Notes: a model not told the origin generated them from the sequence alone. Counted from the stretch's first letter, positions 1 to 11,594 are shown. The stretch: 64,000 nucleotides of DNA from Isoptericola sp. AK164 (GCF_029643425.1 NZ_CP119106.1:1488001-1552000), one strand, 5' to 3'. Numbers and translations: made by a program.

Positions 1-2597
<2,597 letters not shown>

Positions 2598-2601
<4 letters not shown>

Positions 2602-3086
2602 CCGGCACCGGGGACGACGGCAGCGCCGACCACCGGTTCCGGGTGGTCCCGGCGGCGTACCTGCTGCTGCGCCGGGAAGGCCAGGTGCTCCTGCAGCTGC
2701 GCCGGGGCACGGGGTTCATGGACGGGTACTGGGCGGCCGGCGCGGCCGGGCACGTCGAGCCGGGGGAGTCCGCGGTGGCCGCGGCGGTGCGCGAGGCGGC
2801 CGAGGAGCTCGGCGTCACCGTCGCGCCGTCGGACGTGGTACCGCTGACGGCGCAGCACCGGGGCGTCCCCGGCGGCCCCGCGCTCGAGCAGCGCGTCGAC
2901 TTCTTCTTCGCGGCCGACCGCTGGACCGGCGAGCTGCAGGTCCGCGAGCCGGCCCGGACGGCGGACCTGCGCTGGTTCCCCCTGGTCGCGCTGCCCGAGC
3001 CGGTCGTCCCGCACGAGCTGCCCGTGCTGCGCGGCCTGCACGACGGCGTCCTGCCGGCCGTGATGACCTTCGGGTTCGGCCCGTAG
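2598..3086 (+). CDS. Nudix hydrolase
   Basis: Hydrolase of nucleoside diphosphates linked to another moiety; substrate unknown. The 162-residue protein has a complete Nudix box (GX5EX7REUXEEXGU) at about residues 51-73, reading GHVEPGES, a seven-residue spacer, then REAAEELGV. All catalytic glutamates are present, so it should be active. The GTG start overlaps the dnaE stop as GTGA, so it is probably translated by coupling with dnaE. A role in cleaning oxidised nucleotides next to the replicative polymerase would be attractive but is only inference. Confidence 0.88.
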
Positions 3087-3089
3087 GGT

Positions 3090-3503
3090 GTGCGGGTGAA
3101 GCGACTCAACCCCGAACAGCTCGTGTTCGTCACCGAGCGGCACCTGGCCACCCTGACGACCCTGCGCGCGAACGGGACCCCGCACGTCGTGCCGGTCGCC
3201 TTCACGTGGGACCCCGACCTCGGCATCGCTCGCATCACGGCGCGACGCGGATCGGTCAAGGCGCGGAACGCCCGGCGCCCCGGCCCGGACGGCGAGCCGC
3301 CGCGGGCCGCGCTGTGCCAGGTCGACGGCGGCCGCTGGCTGACGCTGGAGGGCACGCTGGAAGCCGTCGAGGACCCGGACGCGGTGGCCGAGGCCGTCCG
3401 CCGCTACGCCCAGCGGTACCGCCAGGTCCAGTACGACCCGGACCGGATCGTGCTGCACCTGCACGTCGACCGGACCATGTCCTCCGCCTACATGGCGTCC
3501 TGA
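3090..3503 (+). CDS. PPOX-class (pyridoxamine 5'-phosphate oxidase fold) protein, possibly F420-dependent
   Basis: A 137-residue split-barrel flavin/F420-binding protein of the family often annotated as PPOX class F420-dependent oxidoreductase. Family features seen: an N-terminal strand LATLTTLRANGTPHVVPVAF, the core ITARRGSVKARNARRPGPD and the strand WLTLEGTLEAVEDPDAV. Start is GTG 3090; a second in-frame GTG at 3096 is possible. It lies three bases after the Nudix gene and ends at a double hairpin, so it is probably the last gene of the dnaE unit. Actinobacteria make F420, and an LLM-type F420 enzyme is also in this window, but cofactor choice cannot be read from the sequence. Confidence 0.82.
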   Translation: MRVKRLNPEQLVFVTERHLATLTTLRANGTPHVVPVAFTWDPDLGIARITARRGSVKARNARRPGPDGEPPRAALCQVDGGRWLTLEGTLEAVEDPDAVAEAVRRYAQRYRQVQYDPDRIVLHLHVDRTMSSAYMAS

Positions 3504-3510
3504 CGCCGTT

Positions 3511-3575
3511 CCGACCTCGACCCTCAGGTCCGGGTCGAGGTCGGGTCTGACCCTCAGGTCGAGGTCGAGGGTCAG
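3511..3575. terminator. Two tandem hairpins between convergent genes
   Basis: Hairpin 1 spans 3511-3544: a perfect 13-bp stem (CCGACCTCGACCC with its complement) around an 8-base loop. Hairpin 2 spans 3547-3575: a perfect 9-bp stem (CTGACCCTC with its complement) around an 11-base loop, and it includes the stop codon of the S4 gene. The two share the direct repeat GACCCTCAGGTC at 3519 and 3549. No T-tract follows, as is common in very GC-rich genomes; a bidirectional terminator is inferred. Confidence 0.65.
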
Positions 3576-3799
3576 GCCACGACGACGGTCTCGTCCCCCT
3601 CCGGGCCGGCCACGGTGACCCGCGTCCCCCGGGCGAGCTGACGGCCGCGGCGCGTCTCCACCTCGCCGTCGACGCTCACGTCGCCGTCCGCGACCAGGTC
3701 GCGGGCGTGCGTGCCCGACTCGGCCAGGCCGGCCAGCTTGAGGAACTGTCCCAGCCGGATGACGTCGTCACGGATCGGGACCTCGATCGGGGTGTCCAT
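3572..3799 (-). CDS. Small S4-domain RNA-binding protein
   Basis: A 75-residue protein that is almost entirely one S4 RNA-binding domain, similar in architecture to the YbcJ/YaaA/RlbA small S4 proteins. The conserved S4 core is visible: IRLGQFLKLAGLAESGTHAR, DLVADGDVSVDGEVETRRGRQL. The target RNA is unknown; such proteins are usually linked to ribosome or rRNA handling. ATG start at 3799; six bases upstream (on the minus strand) is a GACAAT -10-like element, consistent with a leaderless transcript. It is convergent with the dnaE unit and divergent from hisD. Confidence 0.85.
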   Translation of the reverse strand: MDTPIEVPIRDDVIRLGQFLKLAGLAESGTHARDLVADGDVSVDGEVETRRGRQLARGTRVTVAGPEGDETVVVA

Positions 3800-3805
3800 G
3801 CGCCC

Positions 3806-3811
3806 ATTGTC
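3806..3811 (-). promoter_or_regulatory. Putative -10 element of the S4-domain gene
   Basis: GACAAT on the minus strand, separated by 6 bases (GGGCGC) from the ATG. Weak match to the actinobacterial TANNNT hexamer but at the same spacing as the other leaderless candidates in this window. Confidence 0.35.
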
Positions 3812-3845
3812 CGGGACGCCAGGACGTGCTGCGTCCCGCCGGACC

Positions 3846-3851
3846 TAGACT
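3846..3851 (+). promoter_or_regulatory. Putative -10 element of hisD (leaderless)
   Basis: TAGACT followed by exactly six bases (GGTGGG) and the GTG start of hisD. There is no Shine-Dalgarno sequence that could serve this start. The surrounding 15 bases are nearly identical to those upstream of hisC and pheS. Confidence 0.6.
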
Positions 3852-3857
3852 GGTGGG

Positions 3858-5180
3858 GTGATTCGACGCATCGATCTTCGGGGTCGTTCCCTGTCCCGCC
3901 GTGACCTGATCGGGGTGCTCCCGCGCCCCGAGGTCGGCGTGGAGCAGGCGACCGACGCCGTCGCCCCGGTCCTCGCCGACGTCCGGTCCCGCGGTGCTGC
4001 CGCGCTGCGCGACCTGGCCGAGCGTTTCGACGGGGTGCGCCCGGAGCATCTGCGGGTCCCGGCCGAGGCGCTGCGCACCGCGCTGGCCGAGCTGGACCCG
4101 GCGATCCGGGCCGGGCTGGAGGAGTCCGTGCGCCGGGTGCGGGCGGTGCACGCCGACCAGGTCCCGCGCGAGCACACCACGGTGCTGGCCGACGGCGCGG
4201 AGGTGCGCCAGCGCTGGGTCCCGGTCCAGCGCGTCGGCCTGTACGCGCCGGGCGGGCTCGCGGTCTACCCCTCGTCGGTGATCATGAACGTCGTCGCCGC
4301 CCAGGAGGCGGGCGTGCCCGGTCTCGCCGTCGCCTCCCCGCCGCAGCGGGACGCCGGCGGGCTGCCGCACCCGACGATCCTGGCCGCCTGCGAGCTGCTC
4401 GGCGTGGACGAGGTCTACGCCGTCGGCGGCGCCCAGGCGGTCGCGATGTTCGCCTACGGCGCGGTCGGCTCCGACCCGGTCGACGGCGAGCAGCTGTGCG
4501 AGCCGGTGGACGTCGTCACCGGCCCCGGCAACGTCTACGTCGCCGCGGCGAAGCGCCTCGTGCGCGGCGTCGTGGGCATCGACGCCGAGGCCGGGCCGAC
4601 GGAGATCGCCGTGCTGGCGGACGACACCGCCGACGCCGGTCACGTCGCGCTCGACCTGATCAGCCAGGCCGAGCACGACCCGATGGCCGCCGCGGTGCTG
4701 GTCACCCCGTCGCCGGAGCTGGCCGGGGCGGTGGAGTCCAAGCTGGTCGACCTCACCGAGGCCACGAAGCACACCGAGCGGGTGACCACCGCGCTGTCGG
4801 GACCGCAGTCCGCCGTGGTGCTCGTCGACGACCTCGAGCAGGGTCTCGCGGTGGTGGACGCCTACGGCGCCGAGCACCTGGAGATCCAGACGGTCGACGC
4901 CGCCGCACGGGCCGAGCGGGTGCGGTCCGCCGGCGCGATCTTCGTCGGGCCCTTCGCCCCGGTGTCGCTGGGGGACTACCTGGCCGGGTCGAACCACGTG
5001 CTGCCCACGGGCGGCACGGCGCACTTCGCCAGCGGGCTGGGCGTGCACGCCTTCCTCAAGTCCGTCCAGGTCGTCGAGTACAGCCGCGAGGCCCTCGCGG
5101 AGGTGGCCGACCGGATCGTCGCGGTCGCCGACGACGAGGACCTGCCCGCGCACGGCGAGGCGGTCCGCGGGCGGTTCTGA
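3858..5180 (+). CDS. hisD: Histidinol dehydrogenase
   Basis: Catalyses the last two steps of histidine biosynthesis, oxidising L-histidinol to L-histidine with two NAD+. The 440-residue length is normal. Family motifs are present: the [10 protein letters not shown] segment, [13 protein letters not shown], the zinc-binding SQAEHDP (Gln and His ligands), [12 protein letters not shown] and the C-terminal GVHAFLK histidine. GTG start at 3858 sits six bases after a TAGACT hexamer. In most actinobacteria hisD is followed directly by hisC; here it is followed by a hairpin (5187-5218) and a helicase gene, and the rest of the his genes resume at 12.06 kb. Confidence 0.97.
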   Translation: MIRRIDLRGRSLSRRDLIGVLPRPEVGVEQATDAVAPVLADVRSRGAAALRDLAERFDGVRPEHLRVPAEALRTALAELDPAIRAGLEESVRRVRAVHADQVPREHTTVLADGAEVRQRWVPVQRVGLYAPGGLAVYPSSVIMNVVAAQEAGVPGLAVASPPQRDAGGLPHPTILAACELLGVDEVYAVGGAQAVAMFAYGAVGSDPVDGEQLCEPVDVVTGPGNVYVAAAKRLVRGVVGIDAEAGPTEIAVLADDTADAGHVALDLISQAEHDPMAAAVLVTPSPELAGAVESKLVDLTEATKHTERVTTALSGPQSAVVLVDDLEQGLAVVDAYGAEHLEIQTVDAAARAERVRSAGAIFVGPFAPVSLGDYLAGSNHVLPTGGTAHFASGLGVHAFLKSVQVVEYSREALAEVADRIVAVADDEDLPAHGEAVRGRF

Positions 5181-5186
5181 GCGCTG

Positions 5187-5218
5187 CCGGCCCGGTGCCC
5201 GTCCGGGCGCCGGGCCGG
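5187..5218 (+). terminator. Hairpin after hisD
   Basis: Inverted repeat of 15-base arms (CCGGCCCGGTGCCCG and its complement with one G-T wobble) separated by only two bases, starting seven bases after the hisD stop. Very stable GC hairpin without T-tract. Confidence 0.55.
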
Positions 5219-5235
5219 GTTCGGGCGCGACGTCG

Positions 5236-5241
5236 TACGCT
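5236..5241 (+). promoter_or_regulatory. Candidate -10 element upstream of the SNF2 helicase gene
   Basis: TACGCT (TANNNT type) about 60 bases before the ATG at 5303. A second TANNNT hexamer, TAGTGT, lies at 5248-5253. A small 6-bp hairpin (CCCGAC/GTCGGG) sits in the presumed leader at about 5270-5290. Confidence 0.35.
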
Positions 5242-5302
5242 GAAGAATAGTGTGCCAAGCACGTGCCTGCCCCGACCGCTGCTGTCGGGAAAGCGTGACA
5301 GC

Positions 5303-8300
5303 ATGGACGCCATGCCCGCCGCCCCGCCACGCCTCGATCCGCTGGAGATCGGCGCCCTCGTCGGGACGGCGACGTTCCGGCGGGCGCAGGGGTACGAGCG
5401 GGGCGGCATGGTCGTCGCCTGGAGCTGGGACGAGGACGAGCGTGTCCTGTCCGCCCGGGTCGCGGGCAGCGAGACCCGGCCGTACGGGTGCCGGGTGCGC
5501 TTCGGCCTCGACGCCGACGGCCGGTACGCGTTCGGTTCCTCGACGTGCAGCTGTCCGGTCGGTGCGGACTGCAAGCACGTCGCCGCCGCGCTGCTGCACG
5601 TGGGCCGGGACGGCGTCGACGGCCCGGACGGGCCGCCGGCGCCGTCCGGGTGGCGCGGCCGTCTCGCCGCCGTCACGGCCCCCGACCCGGGGTCCGGCGC
5701 GGGCGACGGGACGGTCCTGCCCGTCGGCCTGCGCTTCCGGGTGGACGGCGCCTTCGGCGACGAGCCGCCCGAGCTCTCGGTCCGACCCGTCGTACCGGCG
5801 CGCCACGGCGGGTGGCGGACCGCCCCGGAGGCGAGCTGGGACGCCCTGGCCCGCGGGCTGTACGCGTTCGCCGACGTCCGCGCCACCCCCGCCCCGGCGG
5901 TGCGGCGCTGGTTCGCCGACCTCGGCGCCGCGACGAGCGACGGGTCCTCCCGGGTCCGCGAGGTGTGGCGACCGCTGGCCACGGCGGGGCGTGGGCTCTG
6001 GCCCCTCCTCGCCGAGGCGGCCGCGCTCCAGATCCCGTTCGTGGGTCAGGGGAGCCGCGACGAGGTGCTGCTCGCCGGGTCGGCCTCGGTGCGCCTCGTG
6101 GCCGCGCAGACCCAGGACGGTGTCCGGCTCGATCCCGTGGTGCGCATGGACGACACGGACGTCGAGGCTCCCGACCGGCAGGGCGCCGTCGGCACGACCG
6201 GCCTGTTCACGGTCGAGGCACGGCGCGGGGGCACCGTGCTGCGCCTGGGACCCAGCTCCCGCCGGCTGTCCGACGGCGCGCGGCGGCTCGTGGCCGGCGG
6301 TCCCGTCGACGTGCCGGCCGCCGACGTCGACGAGCTCCTCGCGGAGCACCTGCCCGGGCTGCGCCGTGCCGTGCCGGTCGTGTCGGACGGCAGCGTCCGG
6401 CTGCCCGAGCCCGCGCGCCCGGTGCCGGTGGCGCGCGCCGAGTTCGCGTCCCCGCAGCGGGCGCTGCTGCGGTGGTCGTGGCGGTACCCCCGGCCGTCGC
6501 CGGGCGAGGCGCGGGAGGTGCCCTGGGAGGGGTCCGCCCACGACCCGGCCCGTGACCCCGCGGCGGAGGACGAGCTGCGCTCCAAGGCGGTCGCGGCCGT
6601 ACGGGCGCTGCCCGGCTTCGAGCGCTTCGACCCCGTCGACCGGCAGTCCTTCACCGGTCTGGAGGCCCTCGACCTCGCCGGCGAGGTGCTGCCCGCCCTC
6701 GCCGGCGCCGGCGTCGTCGTCGAGGCGCCCGACCTGCCCGACTACCGGCACCTGGACGCCCCGCCCCGCGTCGTGGTCGACGGGGCACCGTCCGGCGACG
6801 CCGACTGGCTCGACCTCGGCATCTCGGTCACGGTCGCCGGTCGGGAGATCCCCTTCACCCGGCTGTTCACCGCCCTGGCCCGCGGCCAGCAGCGGCTGCT
6901 GCTCACCGACGGCTCGTGGCTGCGCCTGAACCACACCTCGTTGCGGCGCCTGCGCCACCTCATCGACGAGGCCTCCGCCCTCGACGACGGCTCGCGCACC
7001 CTGCGCGTCAGCCGGTACGACGCCGAGCTCTGGGGCGACCTGGAGGACCTGGCCGACACCGTCGACGTCTCGCAGGAGTGGCGGCGCACGGTCGCCGACC
7101 TACGCGCCCTCGCGGCCGGGGAGCGGACCGTCGCCCCGGTCCCGCCACCGCCGGGGCTGCGGTCCGAGCTGCGTCCCTACCAGCACCAGGCGTACGAGTG
7201 GCTGACCTTCCTGCACCGCCACGGCCTGGGCGGGATCCTCGCCGACGACATGGGGCTGGGCAAGACCCTCGAGGTGCTCGCGTTCGTCGCGGGCGCCCGC
7301 GCCCGGGCCGCGACCGAGGACGCGCCGCTGCGGCCCGTCGTCGTGGTCGCTCCCGCCTCCGTCGTCGGCAACTGGGTCGACGAGGCGAGCCGGTTCACTC
7401 CCGACCTGCGGGTCGTCACGGTGCCCACCACGACGGCGAAGCGCGGCCGGCCGCTGGGCGAGCTCTGCGCCGGCGCCGACGTCGTCGTGGTCTCCTACGC
7501 CGTGTTCCGGCTGGACTTCGCCGCCTTCCAGGACCTGCCGTGGGCGGGTCTCGTCCTCGACGAGGCCCAGTTCGCCAAGAACCCCCGCACCCGCGCCCAC
7601 CAGACGGCACGGCGCCTGCGCGCGCCCTTCAAGCTGGCCGTCACGGGCACCCCGCTGGAGAACAACCTCACCGAGCTCTGGGCGATGCTCGCCGTCGTCG
7701 CCCCGGGGCTGTACCCGTCCTCGCACCGGTTCCGGGCCGAGGTGGTCCGTCCGGTCGAGGCGGCGGGCCGCGACGACGACCCGCAGGTCGTCGCCGCCGG
7801 GAACCGTGCGCTGTCACGGCTGCAGCGGCGGCTGCGCACCCTCATGCTGCGGCGCACCAAGGAGCAGGTCGCCCCGGAGCTGCCGGCGCGGACCGAGCAG
7901 GTGCTGCGGGTGCCGCTCACGGCCGACCACCGCAAGGTCTACGACACCCACCTGCAGCGCGAGCGGCAGCGCCTCCTCGGCCTGCTCACCGACTTCGAGG
8001 CCAACAAGGCGGCGATCTTCCGTTCGCTGACGACGCTGCGGCGGCTGGCCCTGGACGCCGCCCTCGTCGACGACGCCTACACCGGGGTCACGTCGGCCAA
8101 GCTCGACCTCGTGGTCGACCAGCTCGTCGAGATGGCCGCCGAGGGGCACCGGGCCCTGGTCTTCTCCCAGTTCCCCTCGTTCCTGCGCCGGGTCGAGGCG
8201 CGCTGCGAGGAGGCGGGACTGCCGACGGCGTTCCTCGACGGCGCCACCCGCGACCGGGCCGGGGCGATCGCCGGCTTCACGGACGGGGCGACCCCCGTGT

Positions 8301-8602
8301 TCCTCATCAGCCTCAAGGCCGGCGGGTTCGGGCTCAACCTCACCGAGGCCGACCACGTCTACCTGCTGGACCCGTGGTGGAACCCGGCGGTGGAGGCGCA
8401 GGCGATCGACCGCACGCACCGGATCGGCCAGACGCGACCGGTGCAGGTCACCCGGCTGGTCGCCGCCGACACCGTCGAGGAGAAGGTCATGGCCCTGGCG
8501 GCCCGCAAGGCGGCACTCTTCGACGCCGTCGTCGACGACGCGACGGGCCGGTTCGCCGGCGGTCTCGACGCCGACGACGTGCGCGGTCTGCTGGGGGAGT
8601 AG
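5303..8602 (+). CDS. SWIM zinc-finger SNF2-family helicase
   Basis: A DNA-dependent ATPase/translocase of the Swi2/Snf2 superfamily 2 group, 1099 residues, cytoplasmic. In order: a SWIM zinc finger (C82, C84, C90, H92 in CSCPVGADCKH), a long variable middle region, then the helicase core. Core motifs: motif I DDMGLGKT (about 647-655), motif II DEAQ (about 752), TGTPLENN, and the C-terminal RecA-like lobe ending in WWNPAVEAQAIDRTHRIGQ (about 1023-1043). I chose ATG 5303 because the zinc finger and family N-terminus follow at normal spacing and the open frame further upstream overlaps hisD. It faces the RecQ-like gene with 13 bases between stops. Role is probably DNA repair or transcription-associated remodelling; no substrate can be named. 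Confidence 0.9.
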   Translation: MDAMPAAPPRLDPLEIGALVGTATFRRAQGYERGGMVVAWSWDEDERVLSARVAGSETRPYGCRVRFGLDADGRYAFGSSTCSCPVGADCKHVAAALLHVGRDGVDGPDGPPAPSGWRGRLAAVTAPDPGSGAGDGTVLPVGLRFRVDGAFGDEPPELSVRPVVPARHGGWRTAPEASWDALARGLYAFADVRATPAPAVRRWFADLGAATSDGSSRVREVWRPLATAGRGLWPLLAEAAALQIPFVGQGSRDEVLLAGSASVRLVAAQTQDGVRLDPVVRMDDTDVEAPDRQGAVGTTGLFTVEARRGGTVLRLGPSSRRLSDGARRLVAGGPVDVPAADVDELLAEHLPGLRRAVPVVSDGSVRLPEPARPVPVARAEFASPQRALLRWSWRYPRPSPGEAREVPWEGSAHDPARDPAAEDELRSKAVAAVRALPGFERFDPVDRQSFTGLEALDLAGEVLPALAGAGVVVEAPDLPDYRHLDAPPRVVVDGAPSGDADWLDLGISVTVAGREIPFTRLFTALARGQQRLLLTDGSWLRLNHTSLRRLRHLIDEASALDDGSRTLRVSRYDAELWGDLEDLADTVDVSQEWRRTVADLRALAAGERTVAPVPPPPGLRSELRPYQHQAYEWLTFLHRHGLGGILADDMGLGKTLEVLAFVAGARARAATEDAPLRPVVVVAPASVVGNWVDEASRFTPDLRVVTVPTTTAKRGRPLGELCAGADVVVVSYAVFRLDFAAFQDLPWAGLVLDEAQFAKNPRTRAHQTARRLRAPFKLAVTGTPLENNLTELWAMLAVVAPGLYPSSHRFRAEVVRPVEAAGRDDDPQVVAAGNRALSRLQRRLRTLMLRRTKEQVAPELPARTEQVLRVPLTADHRKVYDTHLQRERQRLLGLLTDFEANKAAIFRSLTTLRRLALDAALVDDAYTGVTSAKLDLVVDQLVEMAAEGHRALVFSQFPSFLRRVEARCEEAGLPTAFLDGATRDRAGAIAGFTDGATPVFLISLKAGGFGLNLTEADHVYLLDPWWNPAVEAQAIDRTHRIGQTRPVQVTRLVAADTVEEKVMALAARKAALFDAVVDDATGRFAGGLDADDVRGLLGE

Positions 8603-8615
8603 GCGGGCCGGTCGC

Positions 8616-11075
8616 TCAGCGCACGCCGAGCACGAACGGGTGCACCGCCTCCGCGCCCGCCTGGCGCAGCAGCCGTGCGGCGACCGTCAGGGTCCACCCG
8701 GACTCGGTCCAGTCGTCGACGAGGAGCACACGGCGCCCCGGCAGGCCCGCCAGGGCCGCCTCGTTCAGCTCGAGCCGGAGGCGGCGGGCCACCCCCGCCA
8801 GGCGCATGGCCGAGTTGACGTCGTGCCGGCCGGGCTCCTCGGCCCCCGGGGCGGGGCCGACGGCGCCGATGAGCGGCACGCCGAGATACGCGGCCAGGCC
8901 GTGGGCCAGGTGGTAGGTCAGCTGCGGTCGGGTCACCGACCGCACGGCGACGACGCCCTCGACGAGCAGCGGCCGGTCCGCCCCCTCCTCCGCGGCCTCG
9001 GCGCGCAACGCGTCCCAGTCGTCCAGCACGCGTGCCGCCGCGCCGCGCAGCGGGACCGGGGTCTCGCCGTCGGCGGTGGTGGGGGCGAACAGCTCGCGCA
9101 CCGGGTTCGACCAGCCCAGTCCGTCGAAGCGCGCCACGGCCCGTCCGGGCTCGGCGCGTTCGGCGTCGCCGATCTTGCCCTTCAGGTCCAGCCCCAGCGT
9201 GGCCAGGCCCGACGGCCACATCTTGCGGGGCTCGACCGCGACCCCGGGCCGGTCCATCTCGGACCGTGCCTCGGCGACGGTGTCGGCCGAGGGCGGCGGG
9301 GGCAGCGTCACCCCGCCGCAGCGGTCGCAGCGTCCGCACGTCCAGCCGTCCGGCAGCTCCGGGTCGTCGAGCTGCTCGCGCAGGAACCGCATGCGGCAGC
9401 CCGGCGTGGCGATGAAGTCGAGCATCGCCTGCTGCTCCGTGCGGCGGGTCTCGGCCACGCGGGCGTAGCGACCGGCGTCGTAGACCCACTCGACGCCGGT
9501 GGCGACCCAGCCGCCCTGGACGCGGCGCACGGCCCCGTCGACGTCGAGCACCTTGAGCATCGTCTCCAGCCGCGACCGCTTGAGGTCGACGTGGGTCTCC
9601 AGCGCGGCGGTCGACATCGCCGCGCCGGCGTCGCTCAGGGCGGACAGCGTCGCGCGGACCTGCGCCTCGGCGGGGAAGGCCTGCGCGCCGAACCAGTCCC
9701 AGATGGCCTTGTCCTCGTGGCCGGGCAGCAGCACCACGACGGCGTCGTCGACACCGCGACCGGCGCGGCCGACCTGCTGGTAGTAGGCGATCGGCGACGA
9801 CGGGGCGCCGACGTGCACGACGAAGGCCAGGTCCGGCTTGTCGAAGCCCATGCCGAGCGCCGACGTCGCCACCAGCGCCTTGACCTCGTTGGCCTTGAGG
9901 TCCTCCTCGAGCTGGGCGCGCTGCGTCGGGTCGGTGCGCCCCGTGTACGCCGCCACGGCCAGACCCGCGGCCCGGAGCTGGGCGGCGACCTCCTCCGCGG
10001 CCGAGACCGTCAGGCAGTACACGATCCCGGACCCGTCGATCTCCTGCAGCGCCTCGACGAGCCAGGCCACGCGGGTCGGCTGGTCCCCGAGCTCCAGGAC
10101 CGCCAGGTGCAGCGACTCCCGGTCCAGGCCACCGCGGAGCACGAGGACGTCGTCGCTGGTCGCCAGGGCGCCGTCGACGGCGGTGACCCCCTCGCCGTGG
10201 ACGGCCATCTGCTCGGCCACGTCGCGCGTGACGCGCTCGTTGGCGGTCGCGGTGGTCGCCAGTACCGGGATGCCCGGCGGCAGGTCGGCCAGGAGCGTGC
10301 GGATACGCCGGTAGTCGGGCCGGAAGTCGTGCCCCCAGTCGGAGATGCAGTGCGCCTCGTCGACGACCACCAGGCCGGCGTCCGCAGCCAGGCGCGGCAG
10401 CACCTCGTCGCGGAACGCCGGGTTGTTGAGCCGCTCGGGGGAGCACAGCAGCACGTCCACCTCGCCCGCGGCGATCTGGGCGTGGATCGCGTCCCACTCG
10501 GTGACGTTCGAGGAGTTGATCGTCACCGCGTGGATGCCTGCCCGCTCGGCGGCGGCGATCTGGTCACGCATGAGCGCCAGCAGCGGCGAGACGATGACGG
10601 TCGGCCCGGCGCCGCGGGCGCGCAGCAGCCGGGTGGCGACGAAGTAGACCGCCGACTTGCCCCAGCCGGTGCGCTGGACGACCAGCGCCCGGCGGTGGAA
10701 GGCGACGAGCGCCTCGATGGCGCTCCACTGGTCCTCGCGCAGCTCGGCGTCGTCGCGCCCGACCAGCGCGCGCAGGGCCGTGGCGGCCTCCTCGCGCAGC
10801 GTGCTCGATCCGTCGCCGCTGCCGGCGGTGTCCATCAGGCCCCGCAGCATCGCGAGCTTCGCGCGCCGGGCGGCCTCGGCCCGGTCACCCGCGCCGGTTC
10901 CCGGTGCCCCGGCCGCGGCCGCCGCGGGTGCCGGGACGGCGGCCGGGCGCGCCAGGTGCGCGTCCGCGGGAGGGTCGAGCTCGTCCTCGGGCGGCGGGAC
11001 GTCGTCGTCCGGCGGCACGTCGGCGTCGGTCCAGACCGGCTCGAGGCCGGCGTACGGGTCGTCGGAGGAGGTCAC
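8616..11075 (-). CDS. RecQ-family DNA helicase fused to a phosphoribosyltransferase-like domain
   Basis: ATP-dependent 3'-5' DNA helicase, 819 residues. A low-complexity acidic/alanine N-terminus (residues 1-95) precedes the RecQ core: motif I QRTGWGKSAVYF (134-145), motif II DEAHCISDWGHDFRPDY (239-255), a second RecA lobe with the QQVGRAGRG segment, and a RecQ zinc site (GCRMRFL plus CGRCDRCGG). The C-terminal about 190 residues do not look like HRDC; they end in LLVDDWTESGWTLTVAA, a match to the PRPP-binding loop of type I phosphoribosyltransferases. The start is GTG 11075; a TACGAT hexamer lies six bases before it. No RQC/HRDC recognised. Function of the PRTase-like part is unknown (binding of a nucleotide or repair intermediate is speculation). 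Confidence 0.88.
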   Translation of the reverse strand: MTSSDDPYAGLEPVWTDADVPPDDDVPPPEDELDPPADAHLARPAAVPAPAAAAAGAPGTGAGDRAEAARRAKLAMLRGLMDTAGSGDGSSTLREEAATALRALVGRDDAELREDQWSAIEALVAFHRRALVVQRTGWGKSAVYFVATRLLRARGAGPTVIVSPLLALMRDQIAAAERAGIHAVTINSSNVTEWDAIHAQIAAGEVDVLLCSPERLNNPAFRDEVLPRLAADAGLVVVDEAHCISDWGHDFRPDYRRIRTLLADLPPGIPVLATTATANERVTRDVAEQMAVHGEGVTAVDGALATSDDVLVLRGGLDRESLHLAVLELGDQPTRVAWLVEALQEIDGSGIVYCLTVSAAEEVAAQLRAAGLAVAAYTGRTDPTQRAQLEEDLKANEVKALVATSALGMGFDKPDLAFVVHVGAPSSPIAYYQQVGRAGRGVDDAVVVLLPGHEDKAIWDWFGAQAFPAEAQVRATLSALSDAGAAMSTAALETHVDLKRSRLETMLKVLDVDGAVRRVQGGWVATGVEWVYDAGRYARVAETRRTEQQAMLDFIATPGCRMRFLREQLDDPELPDGWTCGRCDRCGGVTLPPPPSADTVAEARSEMDRPGVAVEPRKMWPSGLATLGLDLKGKIGDAERAEPGRAVARFDGLGWSNPVRELFAPTTADGETPVPLRGAAARVLDDWDALRAEAAEEGADRPLLVEGVVAVRSVTRPQLTYHLAHGLAAYLGVPLIGAVGPAPGAEEPGRHDVNSAMRLAGVARRLRLELNEAALAGLPGRRVLLVDDWTESGWTLTVAARLLRQAGAEAVHPFVLGVR

Positions 11076-11081
11076 CCTGCG

Positions 11082-11087
11082 ATCGTA
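11082..11087 (-). promoter_or_regulatory. Putative -10 element of the RecQ-PRTase gene (leaderless)
   Basis: TACGAT on the minus strand, six bases (CGCAGG) before the GTG start at 11075. Confidence 0.5.
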
Positions 11088-11127
11088 GGGGGCGACGGCG
11101 ACACCGCGAGGCGCCCGTCCACAGCGG

Positions 11128-11547
11128 TCAGCGGGACGGCTCGCGCAGCAGCGCCACGGTCGAGGCGACCACCGCCAGCACCTCGGCGACGGCCGCGATC
11201 GTCTCGTTGCGGCCGAACATCAGCGGACCGGACACGTCGAAGAAGCCCACGGTGCCCGAGGCCACGAACGCCAGCAGCGTGAGCGCGCCGAACGCGATGC
11301 CGCCCACCAAGGGGAGCCAGTGCCGCCAGACGACGAGCAGCACGGCGAGCGCGAAGCCTCCGACGGCGTTGAGCAGGAACAGCGGGCCGACGACGTCCAG
11401 GTCCCGGTACCCGTCGCTCCACAGCACCAGGTGCACCACGGCGGAGACGGCCACGCTCACGGCCGCGAGGGAACGCCACACCCAGGCGACGCTCGGCGTG
11501 CCGCGCGTCGCTGGCCCCGGTCCGGTGGGTGCGTCCATGATGGTCAT
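11128..11547 (-). CDS. Small multi-pass membrane protein of unknown function
   Basis: A 139-residue protein with four predicted transmembrane segments (about residues 25-45, 53-74, 80-102 and 112-133), rich in Val, Ala and Leu. I do not recognise a family with certainty; the lengths resemble small actinobacterial four-helix membrane proteins. A pair of in-frame ATG codons three residues apart leaves the start open (11547 or 11538). It is divergent from the Rieske gene, with only 47 bases between the two starts, so the promoters must overlap. Confidence 0.7.
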   Translation of the reverse strand: MTIMDAPTGPGPATRGTPSVAWVWRSLAAVSVAVSAVVHLVLWSDGYRDLDVVGPLFLLNAVGGFALAVLLVVWRHWLPLVGGIAFGALTLLAFVASGTVGFFDVSGPLMFGRNETIAAVAEVLAVVASTVALLREPSR

Positions 11548-11594
11548 GCTGCCACCGGACCGTGAGGTTCGTCACCCCGACCCCAGGAGTCGCC

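Noticed and set aside
4496-5302. Upstream in-frame extension of the SNF2 helicase gene
   Set aside because: It overlaps hisD in another frame and is Arg/Gly-rich nonsense; ATG 5303 gives the normal N-terminus with the SWIM finger.
5303-11075. Anti-phage defence island around the two helicases
   Set aside because: No nuclease, toxin, methylase or mobility gene nearby; both helicase types occur as ordinary chromosomal genes.
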